From an uncultured Rhodocyclaceae bacterium (GTDB taxonomy: Bacteria; Pseudomonadota; Gammaproteobacteria; Burkholderiales; Rhodocyclaceae), in assembly GCA_907163075.1 (NCBI GenBank), contig CAJQTY010000001.1, positions 2,666,001-2,730,000 on the forward strand: a stretch of DNA of 64,000 nucleotides, read 5' to 3'. A program made the position numbers and the translations under genes. The notes beneath the pieces were generated by a model, which worked only from the letters and a program-made list of their open reading frames with translations, had not been told where the DNA came from and did no database searches. The first letter of the stretch is position 1. Each line of letters opens with the position of its first letter. Below, one piece after another: positions 1 through 8,161 of this stretch.

Positions 1-88
1 CGCCAAGGAAGCAGGCAAGATGCGCGCCGAGGGCAAGGAGTACGTCGTAAAGGACGGAGATGTGCTCAATTTCCTGTTCAACGTCTAA
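1..88 (+). CDS. ychF: YchF/EngD GTPase, C-terminal end (5' truncated by window)
   Basis: The reading frame open from base 2 ends with GDVLNFLFNV and a TAA stop at 86-88. This is the strongly conserved C-terminus of the ribosome-associated ATPase/GTPase YchF, including the preceding AKEAGKMRAEGK block of the TGS domain. Only 28 codons are inside the window. The stop region is also the left copy of a 12-bp direct repeat (76-87) that recurs after hsdR, so the restriction island appears to have entered exactly at the 3' end of this gene without destroying it. Confidence 0.85.
   Translation, partial: AKEAGKMRAEGKEYVVKDGDVLNFLFNV
76..87. repeat. 12-bp direct repeat, left copy (ychF 3' end)
   Basis: The sequence gttcaacgtcta covers the last codons of ychF and recurs exactly at 8134-8145, just after the restriction-modification genes. 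Both copies sit at the end of a reading frame ending in FNV and a stop. A repeat bracketing a foreign gene block is what site-specific insertion leaves behind. No integrase is visible between the copies, so this is inference. Confidence 0.45.
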
Positions 89-102
89 ACCGAAGTGCGG
101 AT

Positions 103-121
103 TCCGCCGGTTTTCGGCGGA
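103..121. terminator. Stem-loop after ychF, weak terminator candidate
   Basis: A perfect 7-bp inverted repeat (tccgccg / cggcgga) with a gtttt loop lies 15 bases after the ychF stop. No clear T-run follows on the plus strand, so termination is uncertain. A related string (ttccgccggccgcataaaacg) recurs near 270-290 just before hsdM, suggesting a duplicated segment. Confidence 0.4.
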
Positions 122-301
122 TAAAACGAAGCATTCCGTCAGACCGACCATCAACTCGCCCATCGAGGCGTGGCGCACCGGCTTATCCTGAAGAAAGCAA
201 ACCTCCATTCCACAAGCTGTTTCCAGACTTGCGTGCAACCTGCATACCTGTAATTGCGTTACTCAGTATTTCCGCCGGCCGCATAAAACGAAAGCTCGCT
301 C

Positions 302-2638
302 ATGGATCAAGCACAACTCAACTGGCTGACCAATTTCATCTGGAACATCGCCGACGACGTGCTGCGCGACGTTTATGTGCGCGGAAAATACCGCGATGTC
401 ATTCTGCCAATGACCGTGCTGCGCCGTCTCGACGCTGTGCTGGAGCCGACCAAGCAGGCGGTGCTGGAGATGAAAGCGGCGCTCGACAAGGAGGGCATCA
501 CCAATCAGGACGACGCGCTGCGCGCCGCCGCCGGCCAGGCGTTCTACAACACCTCGCCCCTTCTGCTGCGCGATCTGAAAGCCCGTGCTACCCAGCAAAA
601 GCTCAAGGACGACTTCGAAGCCTACCTCGACGGCTTTTCGCCCAATGTGCAGGACATCCTGACCAACTTCGAGTTTCGCCACCAGATCCCGCGCCTCTCC
701 AAAGCCGACGCTCTCGGCATGCTCATCGAGAAATTTCTCGACAAGGACATCAACATCAGCCCGTTCCCGGTCGGCCAGGGTGACAGCGCCATGCCCGGCC
801 TTGACAACCACTCGATGGGCACGATGTTCGAGGAGCTCGTCCGCCGCTTCAACGAAGACAACAACGAAGAAGCCGGCGAACACTGGACGCCCCGCGATGC
901 CGTTCGGCTGATGGCGAACCTGATGTTCCTGCCAGTGGCCGACAAGATCGAGTCCGGCACCTACCTGCTCTACGACTGCGCCTGCGGCACCGGCGGCATG
1001 TTGACCGTGGCGGAAGAAACCCTCCAGCAGATCGCCAAGGCCCACGGCAAGCAGGTCGCCACGCATCTGTACGGCCAGGAAATCAACGGCGAGACCTACG
1101 CCATCTGCAAGGCCGATCTTCTGCTCAAGGGTGATGGCGACGCGGCGGACAATATCGTCGGTGGTCCGGAACACAGCACGCTGGCCAACGATGCCTTCCG
1201 CTCCCGCGAGTTCGACTTCATGCTCGCCAATCCGCCTTACGGCAAAAGCTGGAAGAGCGACCTGGAGCGCATGGGCGGCAAGAAAGACTTGAAAGACCCG
1301 CGCTTCGTCATCGAACACGCCGGCGACGCGGAGTACTCGCTGATCACTCGCTCCAGCGACGGCCAGATGCTCTTTCTGGCCAACATGCTGAGCAAGATGA
1401 AACACGACACGACTCTCGGCAGCCGCATCGCCGAAGTCCATAACGGCTCGTCGCTGTTCACCGGCGATGCCGGCCAGGGCGAAAGCAACATCCGCCGCTG
1501 GATCATCGAAAGCGACTGGCTGGAGGCCATCGTCGCCCTGCCGCTGAACCTCTTCTACAACACCGGCATCGCCACCTACGTCTGGGTGCTGTCCAACCGC
1601 AAGCCGGCGCACCGCCAGGGCCAGGTCCAGCTCATCGACGCCACGCAATGGTTCAAGCCGCTGCGCAAGAACATGGGCAAAAAGAACTGCGAACTGGCCG
1701 CCGACGACATCCAGCGCATCTGCGACACCTTCCTCGCGTTCCAGGAATCCCCCCAGTCGAAAATCTTCCCCAACGCTGCTTTCGGCTACTGGAAAGTCAA
1801 AGTCGAGCGGCTGCTGCGCCTGCACAGCCAGCTCACCCGCTCGCGCATCGAGGCCCTGCGTTATGCCTCGGGCGATGAAGACATCCGCGCCGCGCTCTAC
1901 GAGCAACTCGGCGATGCGCTCTTCGACAACCCCGCCAGCGTTCGCCAGCAACTGGAACAACTCGTCAACGACTGCGGCAAGGGCGATAGCGAAGAGGATG
2001 ACGAAGGCGTTGAAACCACCAGGAAAACGCTCCCCGAAGCCAAGAAAAAAAAGCTGCTCAGCGAGGCCACCTGGAAGCGCGACGCCCAGCTCGTTGAAAC
2101 CGCCACCCAGCTCCGTGCAGCCCTCGGCGACGGCCTGATGGAAGACCACAATGTCTTCCTCGAACGTGTCGACGCTACGCTCAAGCGACTCGGCCTCAAG
2201 CCCAGCGCCGCCGACCTCAAGCTGATCATCAACGCCGTCAGTTGGCGGGTCGAAGACGCGCCCGCCGTCATCAAGAAAATCCACAAACCCGGCAAGGCCC
2301 AGCCCGATCCCTTGCGCGGCCGGTTCGCGGCCAAAATCGACGGCAAGACCTGCGTCGTCGAATACGAACCCGACAGCGAACTGCGCGACTACGAGCAAAT
2401 CCCGTTGCTGGAGGCTGGCGGCATCGAAGCCTTCATCCGCCGCGAAGTGCTGCCCTATACGCCCGATGCCTGGATCGTCGAGGCCGACACCAAGATCGGC
2501 TACGAAATCAGCTTCACCCGCCACTTCTACCAGCCACCGAAATTGCGCACCCTGGCCGAGATCAGCGCCGACATCCTCGCACTGGAGCAGGAAACCGAAG
2601 GTCTGTTGAGTGAAATCACCGGAGGGGCCGGGGCATGA
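302..2638 (+). CDS. hsdM: Type I restriction-modification methyltransferase subunit HsdM
   Basis: This 778-aa protein is the N6-adenine DNA methylase subunit of a type I system. It binds S-adenosylmethionine and, with HsdS, methylates the target site. Visible motifs are the SAM-binding YDCACGTGGML block near residue 221 and the catalytic NPPYGK motif near residue 311. An HsdM N-terminal helical domain precedes them. The long C-terminal part (about residues 480-778) is charged and makes the protein longer than the usual 500-550 aa form. It starts at ATG 302 after a weak purine stretch. Its last codons overlap the start of a nuclease-gene remnant and it is followed by hsdS, higBA and hsdR in one direction. 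Confidence 0.95.
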   Translation: MDQAQLNWLTNFIWNIADDVLRDVYVRGKYRDVILPMTVLRRLDAVLEPTKQAVLEMKAALDKEGITNQDDALRAAAGQAFYNTSPLLLRDLKARATQQKLKDDFEAYLDGFSPNVQDILTNFEFRHQIPRLSKADALGMLIEKFLDKDINISPFPVGQGDSAMPGLDNHSMGTMFEELVRRFNEDNNEEAGEHWTPRDAVRLMANLMFLPVADKIESGTYLLYDCACGTGGMLTVAEETLQQIAKAHGKQVATHLYGQEINGETYAICKADLLLKGDGDAADNIVGGPEHSTLANDAFRSREFDFMLANPPYGKSWKSDLERMGGKKDLKDPRFVIEHAGDAEYSLITRSSDGQMLFLANMLSKMKHDTTLGSRIAEVHNGSSLFTGDAGQGESNIRRWIIESDWLEAIVALPLNLFYNTGIATYVWVLSNRKPAHRQGQVQLIDATQWFKPLRKNMGKKNCELAADDIQRICDTFLAFQESPQSKIFPNAAFGYWKVKVERLLRLHSQLTRSRIEALRYASGDEDIRAALYEQLGDALFDNPASVRQQLEQLVNDCGKGDSEEDDEGVETTRKTLPEAKKKKLLSEATWKRDAQLVETATQLRAALGDGLMEDHNVFLERVDATLKRLGLKPSAADLKLIINAVSWRVEDAPAVIKKIHKPGKAQPDPLRGRFAAKIDGKTCVVEYEPDSELRDYEQIPLLEAGGIEAFIRREVLPYTPDAWIVEADTKIGYEISFTRHFYQPPKLRTLAEISADILALEQETEGLLSEITGGAGA

Positions 2639-2757
2639 CAAAGAGACTGGCACCCGCCGCCTATGGAAAGCAGATTCTTGCGACACTATCGCAAGAATTG
2701 ACGGCGGAGTTCAGTCCTGGGTTCCGGCGACTTCCGGCTATGGGCGGCCAGCCATGA
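2635..2757 (+). pseudogene. Remnant of a DUF1016 (YhcG-type PD-(D/E)XK) nuclease gene
   Basis: An ATG overlapping the hsdM stop opens a 40-codon frame ending with TGA at 2755-2757. It contains YGKQILATLSQELTAEF, closely matching the conserved segment of DUF1016 proteins (YGxxIxATLSxxLTxEYGxGF) before the text breaks off. Intact members are about 350 aa and often sit between hsdM and hsdS. Here only this piece survives and its stop overlaps the hsdS ATG. The short frame may now serve only to couple hsdM and hsdS translation. The family match comes from memory of the motif. Confidence 0.55.
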
Positions 2758-4178
2758 TCGAGGGGCTCAAACCTTATGCGGAATACAAGGAGTCGGGAGA
2801 ACGTTGGCTTGGGCAGTTGCCGGCTTCGTGGGATTTGCGACGGGCCAAATTTCTCTTCCGCGAGGTTGATGAACGATCCAAGACAGGCAAGGAGGAACTG
2901 CTGTCGGTGTCGCACAAGACCGGCGTTACACCTCGCAGTCAAAAGAACGTCACGATGTTCATGGCCGCGTCGAATGTGGGACACAAAATTTGTCGTCCGC
3001 AGGACTTGGTGATCAACACGCTCTGGGCTTGGATGGCGGCTTTGGGCGTCTCCAAACACACGGGCATTGTCAGTCCGGCGTATGGCGTTTACCGGCCCAT
3101 CAACACAGAGGCATTTCTGCCACGATTCGCGGATCAGCTACTCCGAACGCCGTTTTATGCGGACGAGTATCAGCGCCGATCCACAGGGGTAAACAGTTCC
3201 CGTCTCAGACTCTATCCAGAGGCCTTCTTTCGGATACCAGTAGTGCTCCCGTCACCCGATGAACAATTAGCCATCGTGCGGTTTCTGGACCACGCGAACC
3301 GGACGATCGACGGCTTCATCCGCGCCAAGCGCAAGCTGATCGGGCTGCTGAACGAGCAGAAGCAGGCCATCATCCACCGCGCCGTCACCCGCGGCCCCGC
3401 CCCCGACGTCCCTCTCAAGGCCTCCGGCATTCCTTGGCTTGGCGAGATTCCGAGGCATTGGCAAATCGCACCGCTCGGTCGGCTATGCGTCTCGCGTTGT
3501 GACGGTCCCTTTGGTTCGGGGCTGAAGTCCAGTCACTACGTGGAATCGGGGGTAAGAGTTGTTCGTCTTCAAAACATTGGAAGTGGTGAGTTCAGAAACC
3601 GAGTAGCAGCTTACATTGCCCCCGAACACTATGCGACTCTCGGGGATCACAGTGTCATTACTGGTGACCTATTGGTAGCCGGCCTTGGCGACGAGAAAAT
3701 TCCAGCGGGAAGAGCTTGCATAGCACCGACAGGAATTGCGCCCGCAATGGTTAAGGCAGACTGCTTTCGATTCCGACTCCGCACTGGTATTTTCAATCCC
3801 CAATTTCTCGCGCTGCACTTATCTGCTACGGCAATGGTTGCAACGGCTTGTTTATCCACGGGAGCGACAAGGTTGCGCATTAATCTGTCTGCGGCTTCAG
3901 CTCGCACCATCGCTCTTCCGCCGATCTCCGAACAACACGAGATCGTATTGCACCTCACTGCTTCTACCGAACCTCTCAAAACCGCCATCGCCCGCACCGA
4001 GCGCGAAATCGCACTAATGCAGGAATACCGCACGCGCCTGACCGCCGATATCGTGACCGGCAAGCTGGACGTGCGCGAAGCCGCCGCCACGCTACCTGAT
4101 CTGCCCACCGACCCGGCTGCCGAAGCCCTCTCCGACGAGGCGCTGGACGATAGCGAAACCGACGATGCCGAAGCGTGA
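2754..4178 (+). CDS. hsdS: Type I restriction-modification specificity subunit HsdS
   Basis: A 474-aa specificity subunit with the expected two-fold layout. The first target recognition domain begins with the KESGERWLGQLPASW motif. A conserved central segment follows (LDHANRTIDGFI...LLNEQKQAIIHRAVTRG). The second half repeats the pattern (ASGIPWLGEIPRHW) and ends in another helical spacer (EREIALMQEYRTRLTADIVTGKLDVR). I chose ATG 2754 rather than upstream GTG 2610 because the first 48 residues of the longer frame are unlike HsdS and cover the nuclease remnant read in another frame. HsdS selects the methylated or cut sequence; the specificity cannot be read here. Confidence 0.92.
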   Translation: MIEGLKPYAEYKESGERWLGQLPASWDLRRAKFLFREVDERSKTGKEELLSVSHKTGVTPRSQKNVTMFMAASNVGHKICRPQDLVINTLWAWMAALGVSKHTGIVSPAYGVYRPINTEAFLPRFADQLLRTPFYADEYQRRSTGVNSSRLRLYPEAFFRIPVVLPSPDEQLAIVRFLDHANRTIDGFIRAKRKLIGLLNEQKQAIIHRAVTRGPAPDVPLKASGIPWLGEIPRHWQIAPLGRLCVSRCDGPFGSGLKSSHYVESGVRVVRLQNIGSGEFRNRVAAYIAPEHYATLGDHSVITGDLLVAGLGDEKIPAGRACIAPTGIAPAMVKADCFRFRLRTGIFNPQFLALHLSATAMVATACLSTGATRLRINLSAASARTIALPPISEQHEIVLHLTASTEPLKTAIARTEREIALMQEYRTRLTADIVTGKLDVREAAATLPDLPTDPAAEALSDEALDDSETDDAEA

Positions 4179-4207
4179 AGACCGGCCGCACGCCGTAGCC
4201 TGATTGA

Positions 4208-4226
4208 CTATATCAATATGATATAG
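4208..4226. promoter_or_regulatory. Palindromic operator upstream of higBA
   Basis: A perfect 8-bp inverted repeat (ctatatca / tgatatag, spacer ata) lies 7 bases before the higB ATG in an otherwise GC-rich setting. It overlaps the place where a promoter -10 element would fall. Type II antitoxins such as HigA bind palindromes of this kind to repress their own operon, so this is the likely HigA or HigBA operator. Confidence 0.6.
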
Positions 4227-4233
4227 TGCGCCC

Positions 4234-4536
4234 ATGCACATCATCTCCATCAAGATGCTTCGTGAGTTCTGGCAGAAACATCCCGCCGCGGAGAATGCCT
4301 TGCGCCAGTGGCATTCGATCGTGGAGAACGCTGATTTCCGGGACTTTAGCCACATCAAGGAGTTCTACAACTCTGCCGACTACGTTCCGCCCTTTGTCGT
4401 CTTCGACGTTGCAGGGAATAACTATCGCGTCGTTGTCGTCGTGCAGTACAGGGCGAAACGTGTGTACATACGGGAAGTTATGACACATCGTGAATACGAT
4501 GCCTGGTGCAAGCGCTACCGAAAAGGAAAGGTCTGA
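4234..4536 (+). CDS. higB: HigB-type toxin (RelE-superfamily mRNA interferase)
   Basis: This 100-aa basic protein matches the HigB toxin family in length and in blocks such as LREFWQKHPAAENALRQWH near the N-terminus and NNYRVVVVVQYRAKRVYIREVMTHREYDAW at the C-terminal half. HigB cleaves mRNA on the ribosome. The toxin precedes the antitoxin, the usual order of higBA and the reverse of most type II systems. It ends 2 bases before the higA ATG. Its place between hsdS and hsdR suggests it protects the restriction island from loss. Confidence 0.85.
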   Translation: MHIISIKMLREFWQKHPAAENALRQWHSIVENADFRDFSHIKEFYNSADYVPPFVVFDVAGNNYRVVVVVQYRAKRVYIREVMTHREYDAWCKRYRKGKV

Positions 4537-4538
4537 TC

Positions 4539-4967
4539 ATGCAAGGAGCACAAACCCAATTTGACATTCGAGCGATCCAGTCCTCCTGGGTGGCGTTCGA
4601 TTCCATGGTGCATCTGCGGCCGATTCACGACCAGGCCGGTTACGACCAGATGGTCGCCCTGATGAACTCGCTGCTGGATGTGGTTGGCGAGGATGAAGAC
4701 CATGCACTCTCCGGGTTGCTGGAACTGGTGGGCGATGTCGTCGCCAAGTATGAGCGTGAGCATTACGCCATCGAAGCCGCGACCCCCAGGGATTCACTGC
4801 GCTTTCTGATGGAGGCACGAGGGCTTACCCAGGAAGATTTGAGCGCCATCGTGCCGCAAAGCAACCTTTCCTCGATTCTGGCCGGAAAGCGCAAAATCAG
4901 CGCGACACTGGCGGGTAAGCTGGGCAAGTTCTTTGGTGTCAGCCCGGCGTTGTTTGTCCCGATTTAG
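4539..4967 (+). CDS. higA: HigA-type antitoxin with C-terminal helix-turn-helix
   Basis: A 142-aa antitoxin. The C-terminal half carries a Xre-type helix-turn-helix (LTQEDLSAIVPQSNLSSILAG... KLGKFFGVSPALFV). The N-terminal 90 residues would bind HigB. Start ATG 4539 is preferred over the in-frame 4506 start because an AAAGGAAAG ribosome site lies just before it and it follows the higB stop by 2 bases. It probably represses its own operon through the palindrome at 4208-4226. It is separated from hsdR by only 30 bases. Confidence 0.87.
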   Translation: MQGAQTQFDIRAIQSSWVAFDSMVHLRPIHDQAGYDQMVALMNSLLDVVGEDEDHALSGLLELVGDVVAKYEREHYAIEAATPRDSLRFLMEARGLTQEDLSAIVPQSNLSSILAGKRKISATLAGKLGKFFGVSPALFVPI

Positions 4968-4997
4968 CCAAGCCCGCACCGGAGGCCGAGTCAGCCA

Positions 4998-7900
4998 ATG
5001 AGCAAAACCGACACCAGCGAAAAAGGCCTCGAAAGCCTGATCATGAGGCACCTGACCGGTGTCGATGGTCTGGTCAGCGGCATACCGTCCGGCGTGGCCG
5101 AGCCCGCCACCGGAGGCACGGGCTGGTTTGCGGGAAGCCCGGCCACTTATGATCGCGAGTTTGCCGTCGATACTTCGCAGCTTTTTACCTTTCTGCACAC
5201 CACCCAGCCCGAGGAATACGCCAAGCTGGGCATCGGCGATTATCGCGACACCAAAGGCATGGCGCGGCAGAAGTTCCTCGCCCGGCTGCAAGGTGAGATC
5301 ACCCGGCGCGGCGTGATCGACGTGCTGCGCAAGGGCATCAAGCACGGGCCGCTGAGCTTCGACCTGTTCTACGGCACGCCCTCGGCGGCGAACGCCAAGG
5401 CGGTGGCGCGCCATGCCGGCAACCGTTTCAGCATCACCCGCCAGCTCCATTACAGCCGCGATCAAAGCAAGCGTTCGCTGGATTTGTGCGCGTTCATTAA
5501 TGGCCTGCCGGTGATTACCTTTGAACTCAAAAACAGCCTGACCAAGCAGACGGTGGACGACGCGGTGGAGCAGTACAAACGCGACCGCGATCCGCGCGAG
5601 ACGCTGTTCGCCTTTGGTCGCTGCGTGGTGCATTTTGCGGTGGACGACAGCGAGGTGCGGATGTGCCCCGCCCTCAAAGGCACTAAGGGCATGGCAAAGG
5701 ATTCGTGGTTTCTGCCCTTCAATCAGGGCTGGAACGATGGCGCGGGCAATCCGCCCTCGGACGGTATCAAGACCGATTACCTGTGGAAGCGCATCCTCAC
5801 GCCGGCGCGGCTGACCGAGATTCTGGAGAACTACGCGCAGATCGTCGAGGAGGTGAACCCGAAGACGGCTAAGAAGAAACGGGTGCAGATTTTCCCCCGC
5901 TACCATCAGCTCGACGTGGTCCGGCGGATACTCGCCGATGTGCTCGAACACGGCGCGGGCAAGCGTTATCTGCTCCAGCATTCGGCGGGCAGCGGCAAGT
6001 CGAACTCGATCGCCTGGCTGGCGCACCAGTTGATTGGCCTGGTCAAGGACGGGGAGGCGGTGTTCGACTCGGTCATCGTCATCACCGATCGCCGGATTCT
6101 CGACCAGCAGATTCGCGAGACGATCAAGGGCTTTGCCCAGGTCGGCAGCATCATCGGCGCGGTGAGGGAAGGCGCTGGCAGCTCGAAGACCGAGCAGTTG
6201 GCGAAGTTCCTCAAGGATGGCAAGAAACTGATCATTTCCACCGTGCAGACCTTTCCTTTCGTGCTCGACCGCATCGGCGAGGCGCATCGCGGCGGGACCT
6301 TCGCGATCATCATCGACGAAGCGCATTCCAGCCAGGGCGGTCGCGCCACGGCGGCGATGAGCATGGCGCTGGCCGAGGGCGGTGCGGAGCAGGAGGACGA
6401 AACCACCGAGGACAAGATCAACCGCATCATCGAGTCGCGCAAGCTGCTGCCCAATGCCAGTTACTTCGCCTTCACCGCGACGCCAAAGAGCAAGACGCTG
6501 GAGATTTTCGGCGTGCCGTATGAAGCCTGTGGCGAGGTGAAGCACCGGCCCTTCCACGGCTACACGATGAAGCAGGCGATTCAGGAGGGCTTCATTCTCG
6601 ATGTGCTCAAGCACTACACGCCGGTGGCGAGTTACTACCGGCTGGCCAAGACGGTGGCCGGCGACCCCGAATACGACGTCAAGAAGGCGCGCAAGAAGCT
6701 GCGCGTTTATGTCGAGAGCCACAGCAAGGCGATCCGCGACAAGGCGGAGATCATGGTCGACCATTTTCTCGAACAGGTGATCGGCCAGCGCAAGATCGGC
6801 GGTCAGGCGCGGGCGATGGTGGTGACCGGCAGCATTCAGCGCGCGATCGAGTATTTCTTTGCCTTTCGCGATTACCTTGCGGAACTGAAAAGCCCGTACA
6901 AGGCCATCGTCGCCTTTTCCGGCGAGCCGGAATACAAGGGCGAGAAAGTCAGCGAGGCCAAGCTGAACGGTTTTCCGAGCAACGATATCGCCGACCGGAT
7001 TCAGGAAGACCCGTATCGCTTTCTGATTTGCGCCGACAAGTTCCAGACCGGCTACGACGAGCCGCTGTTGCACACAATGTACGTGGACAAGGCGCTATCG
7101 GGTATCAAGGCGGTGCAGACGCTTTCCCGCCTGAACCGGGCGCACCCGAAAAAGAGCGACGTGTTCGTGCTCGATTTCCAGAACGACAGCGAGACCATCG
7201 AGAAGTCGTTTGCCGATTACTACCGCACGACGATCCTGAGCAGCGAAACCGACCCGGACAAGCTGCACACGCTCAAGGGCGAACTGGACCAGCATCAGGT
7301 TTATACGCCCGAGCAGATTGACGCGCTGGTGACGCTGTTTCTCGACGGCGCGCCGCGCGAGACGCTCGACCCTATCCTCGACGCCTGCGTGGCGGTCTAT
7401 GTGCACGACCTCGACGAAGATCAGCAGGTGGATTTCAAGGGCAAGGCGAAGTCGTTCACCCGCAGCTACGATTTTCTCGCGACGATCCTGCCCTATGGCG
7501 TGCAGGCGTGGGAGAAGCTGTCGATCTTCCTGAACTTCCTGATCAGCAAGCTGCCCGCGCCAGTCGAGGAAGACCTCGCCAAAGGCATTCTCGATGCGAT
7601 CGATATGGACAGCTACCGCGCCGAGAAGAAGGCGATGATCGCCATCGCGCTACCCGATGCAGATGCCGAAATCGAACCGGCGCCAACTTCAGGTGGCGGG
7701 CGGAAACCAGAGCCGGAACTGGACAGGCTGTCGAACATCGTCAAGGCGTTTAACGATCAGTTTGGCGGCCTTTTCCTCGATTCCAAAGCGGTAGAAAAGC
7801 GCATTATCGAAGCCATTCCGCCGAAGGTGTCCGCCGATCCCGCTTACCGGAACGCGAGGAAGAACTCAGATCCACAAAACGCCCGCATTGAGCACGATAA

Positions 7901-8027
7901 GGCATTGAAGCGGGTCATCACGGCCATGTTCAAAGACGATGCACAACTCTTCAAACAATTCCAGGACAACGACTCATTCCGCCACTGGCTGACGGACACG
8001 ATTTTTGGAATGACCTACGGAGAGTGA
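4998..8027 (+). CDS. hsdR: Type I restriction endonuclease subunit HsdR
   Basis: This 1009-aa motor and nuclease subunit translocates and cuts unmethylated DNA with HsdM and HsdS. The N-terminal nuclease domain shows the PD-(D/E)XK residues in DLCAFINGLPVITFELKN (about residues 155-175). The helicase core follows: Walker A SAGSGKSNSIAWLAH near 330, Walker B/DEAH in IIIDEAHSSQGG near 440, and motif III FTATPK near 490. A second RecA domain (TGYDEPLLHTMYVDK) and a DUF3387-type helical C-terminus complete it. A GGAGG site 12 bases upstream supports ATG 4998. It looks intact, so the system is probably active. Confidence 0.95.
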   Translation: MSKTDTSEKGLESLIMRHLTGVDGLVSGIPSGVAEPATGGTGWFAGSPATYDREFAVDTSQLFTFLHTTQPEEYAKLGIGDYRDTKGMARQKFLARLQGEITRRGVIDVLRKGIKHGPLSFDLFYGTPSAANAKAVARHAGNRFSITRQLHYSRDQSKRSLDLCAFINGLPVITFELKNSLTKQTVDDAVEQYKRDRDPRETLFAFGRCVVHFAVDDSEVRMCPALKGTKGMAKDSWFLPFNQGWNDGAGNPPSDGIKTDYLWKRILTPARLTEILENYAQIVEEVNPKTAKKKRVQIFPRYHQLDVVRRILADVLEHGAGKRYLLQHSAGSGKSNSIAWLAHQLIGLVKDGEAVFDSVIVITDRRILDQQIRETIKGFAQVGSIIGAVREGAGSSKTEQLAKFLKDGKKLIISTVQTFPFVLDRIGEAHRGGTFAIIIDEAHSSQGGRATAAMSMALAEGGAEQEDETTEDKINRIIESRKLLPNASYFAFTATPKSKTLEIFGVPYEACGEVKHRPFHGYTMKQAIQEGFILDVLKHYTPVASYYRLAKTVAGDPEYDVKKARKKLRVYVESHSKAIRDKAEIMVDHFLEQVIGQRKIGGQARAMVVTGSIQRAIEYFFAFRDYLAELKSPYKAIVAFSGEPEYKGEKVSEAKLNGFPSNDIADRIQEDPYRFLICADKFQTGYDEPLLHTMYVDKALSGIKAVQTLSRLNRAHPKKSDVFVLDFQNDSETIEKSFADYYRTTILSSETDPDKLHTLKGELDQHQVYTPEQIDALVTLFLDGAPRETLDPILDACVAVYVHDLDEDQQVDFKGKAKSFTRSYDFLATILPYGVQAWEKLSIFLNFLISKLPAPVEEDLAKGILDAIDMDSYRAEKKAMIAIALPDADAEIEPAPTSGGGRKPEPELDRLSNIVKAFNDQFGGLFLDSKAVEKRIIEAIPPKVSADPAYRNARKNSDPQNARIEHDKALKRVITAMFKDDAQLFKQFQDNDSFRHWLTDTIFGMTYGE

Positions 8028-8091
8028 GTCGGAGATCATTCACAAGCTGGTAGTAAGATTTTCAAAACCGGCATAAAAAGGACTTTTAGGT

Positions 8092-8145
8092 CATGTCGTT
8101 CAATGTTACCAACGCGTTCAGCCGCTTGTTGCGGTTCAACGTCTA
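8092..8145 (+). other. 17-codon frame ending like ychF, with right copy of the 12-bp repeat
   Basis: ATG 8092 opens MSFNVTNAFSRLLRFNV and a TAG stop at 8143-8145. The final gttcaacgtcta (8134-8145) is identical to ychF 76-87, and both frames end in FNV. The rest does not resemble ychF. It looks like the right boundary of the restriction island rather than a working gene. Confidence 0.35.
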
Positions 8146-8161
8146 GTCACCAAGCGCCGAA

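Noticed and set aside
103-121. Strong terminator after ychF
   Set aside because: No T-run follows on the plus strand; kept only as a weak candidate.
263-2686. An 807-codon open frame antisense to hsdM
   Set aside because: It is the codon-bias shadow of hsdM on the opposite strand; hsdM has clear methylase motifs and this frame has none.
2610-2753. GTG start for hsdS 144 bases upstream
   Set aside because: The extra residues do not resemble HsdS and the region encodes the nuclease remnant in another frame; ATG 2754 fits the family start.
4794-7073. A 759-codon open frame antisense to hsdR
   Set aside because: Shadow of the high-GC hsdR gene; no ribosome site and no domain text.
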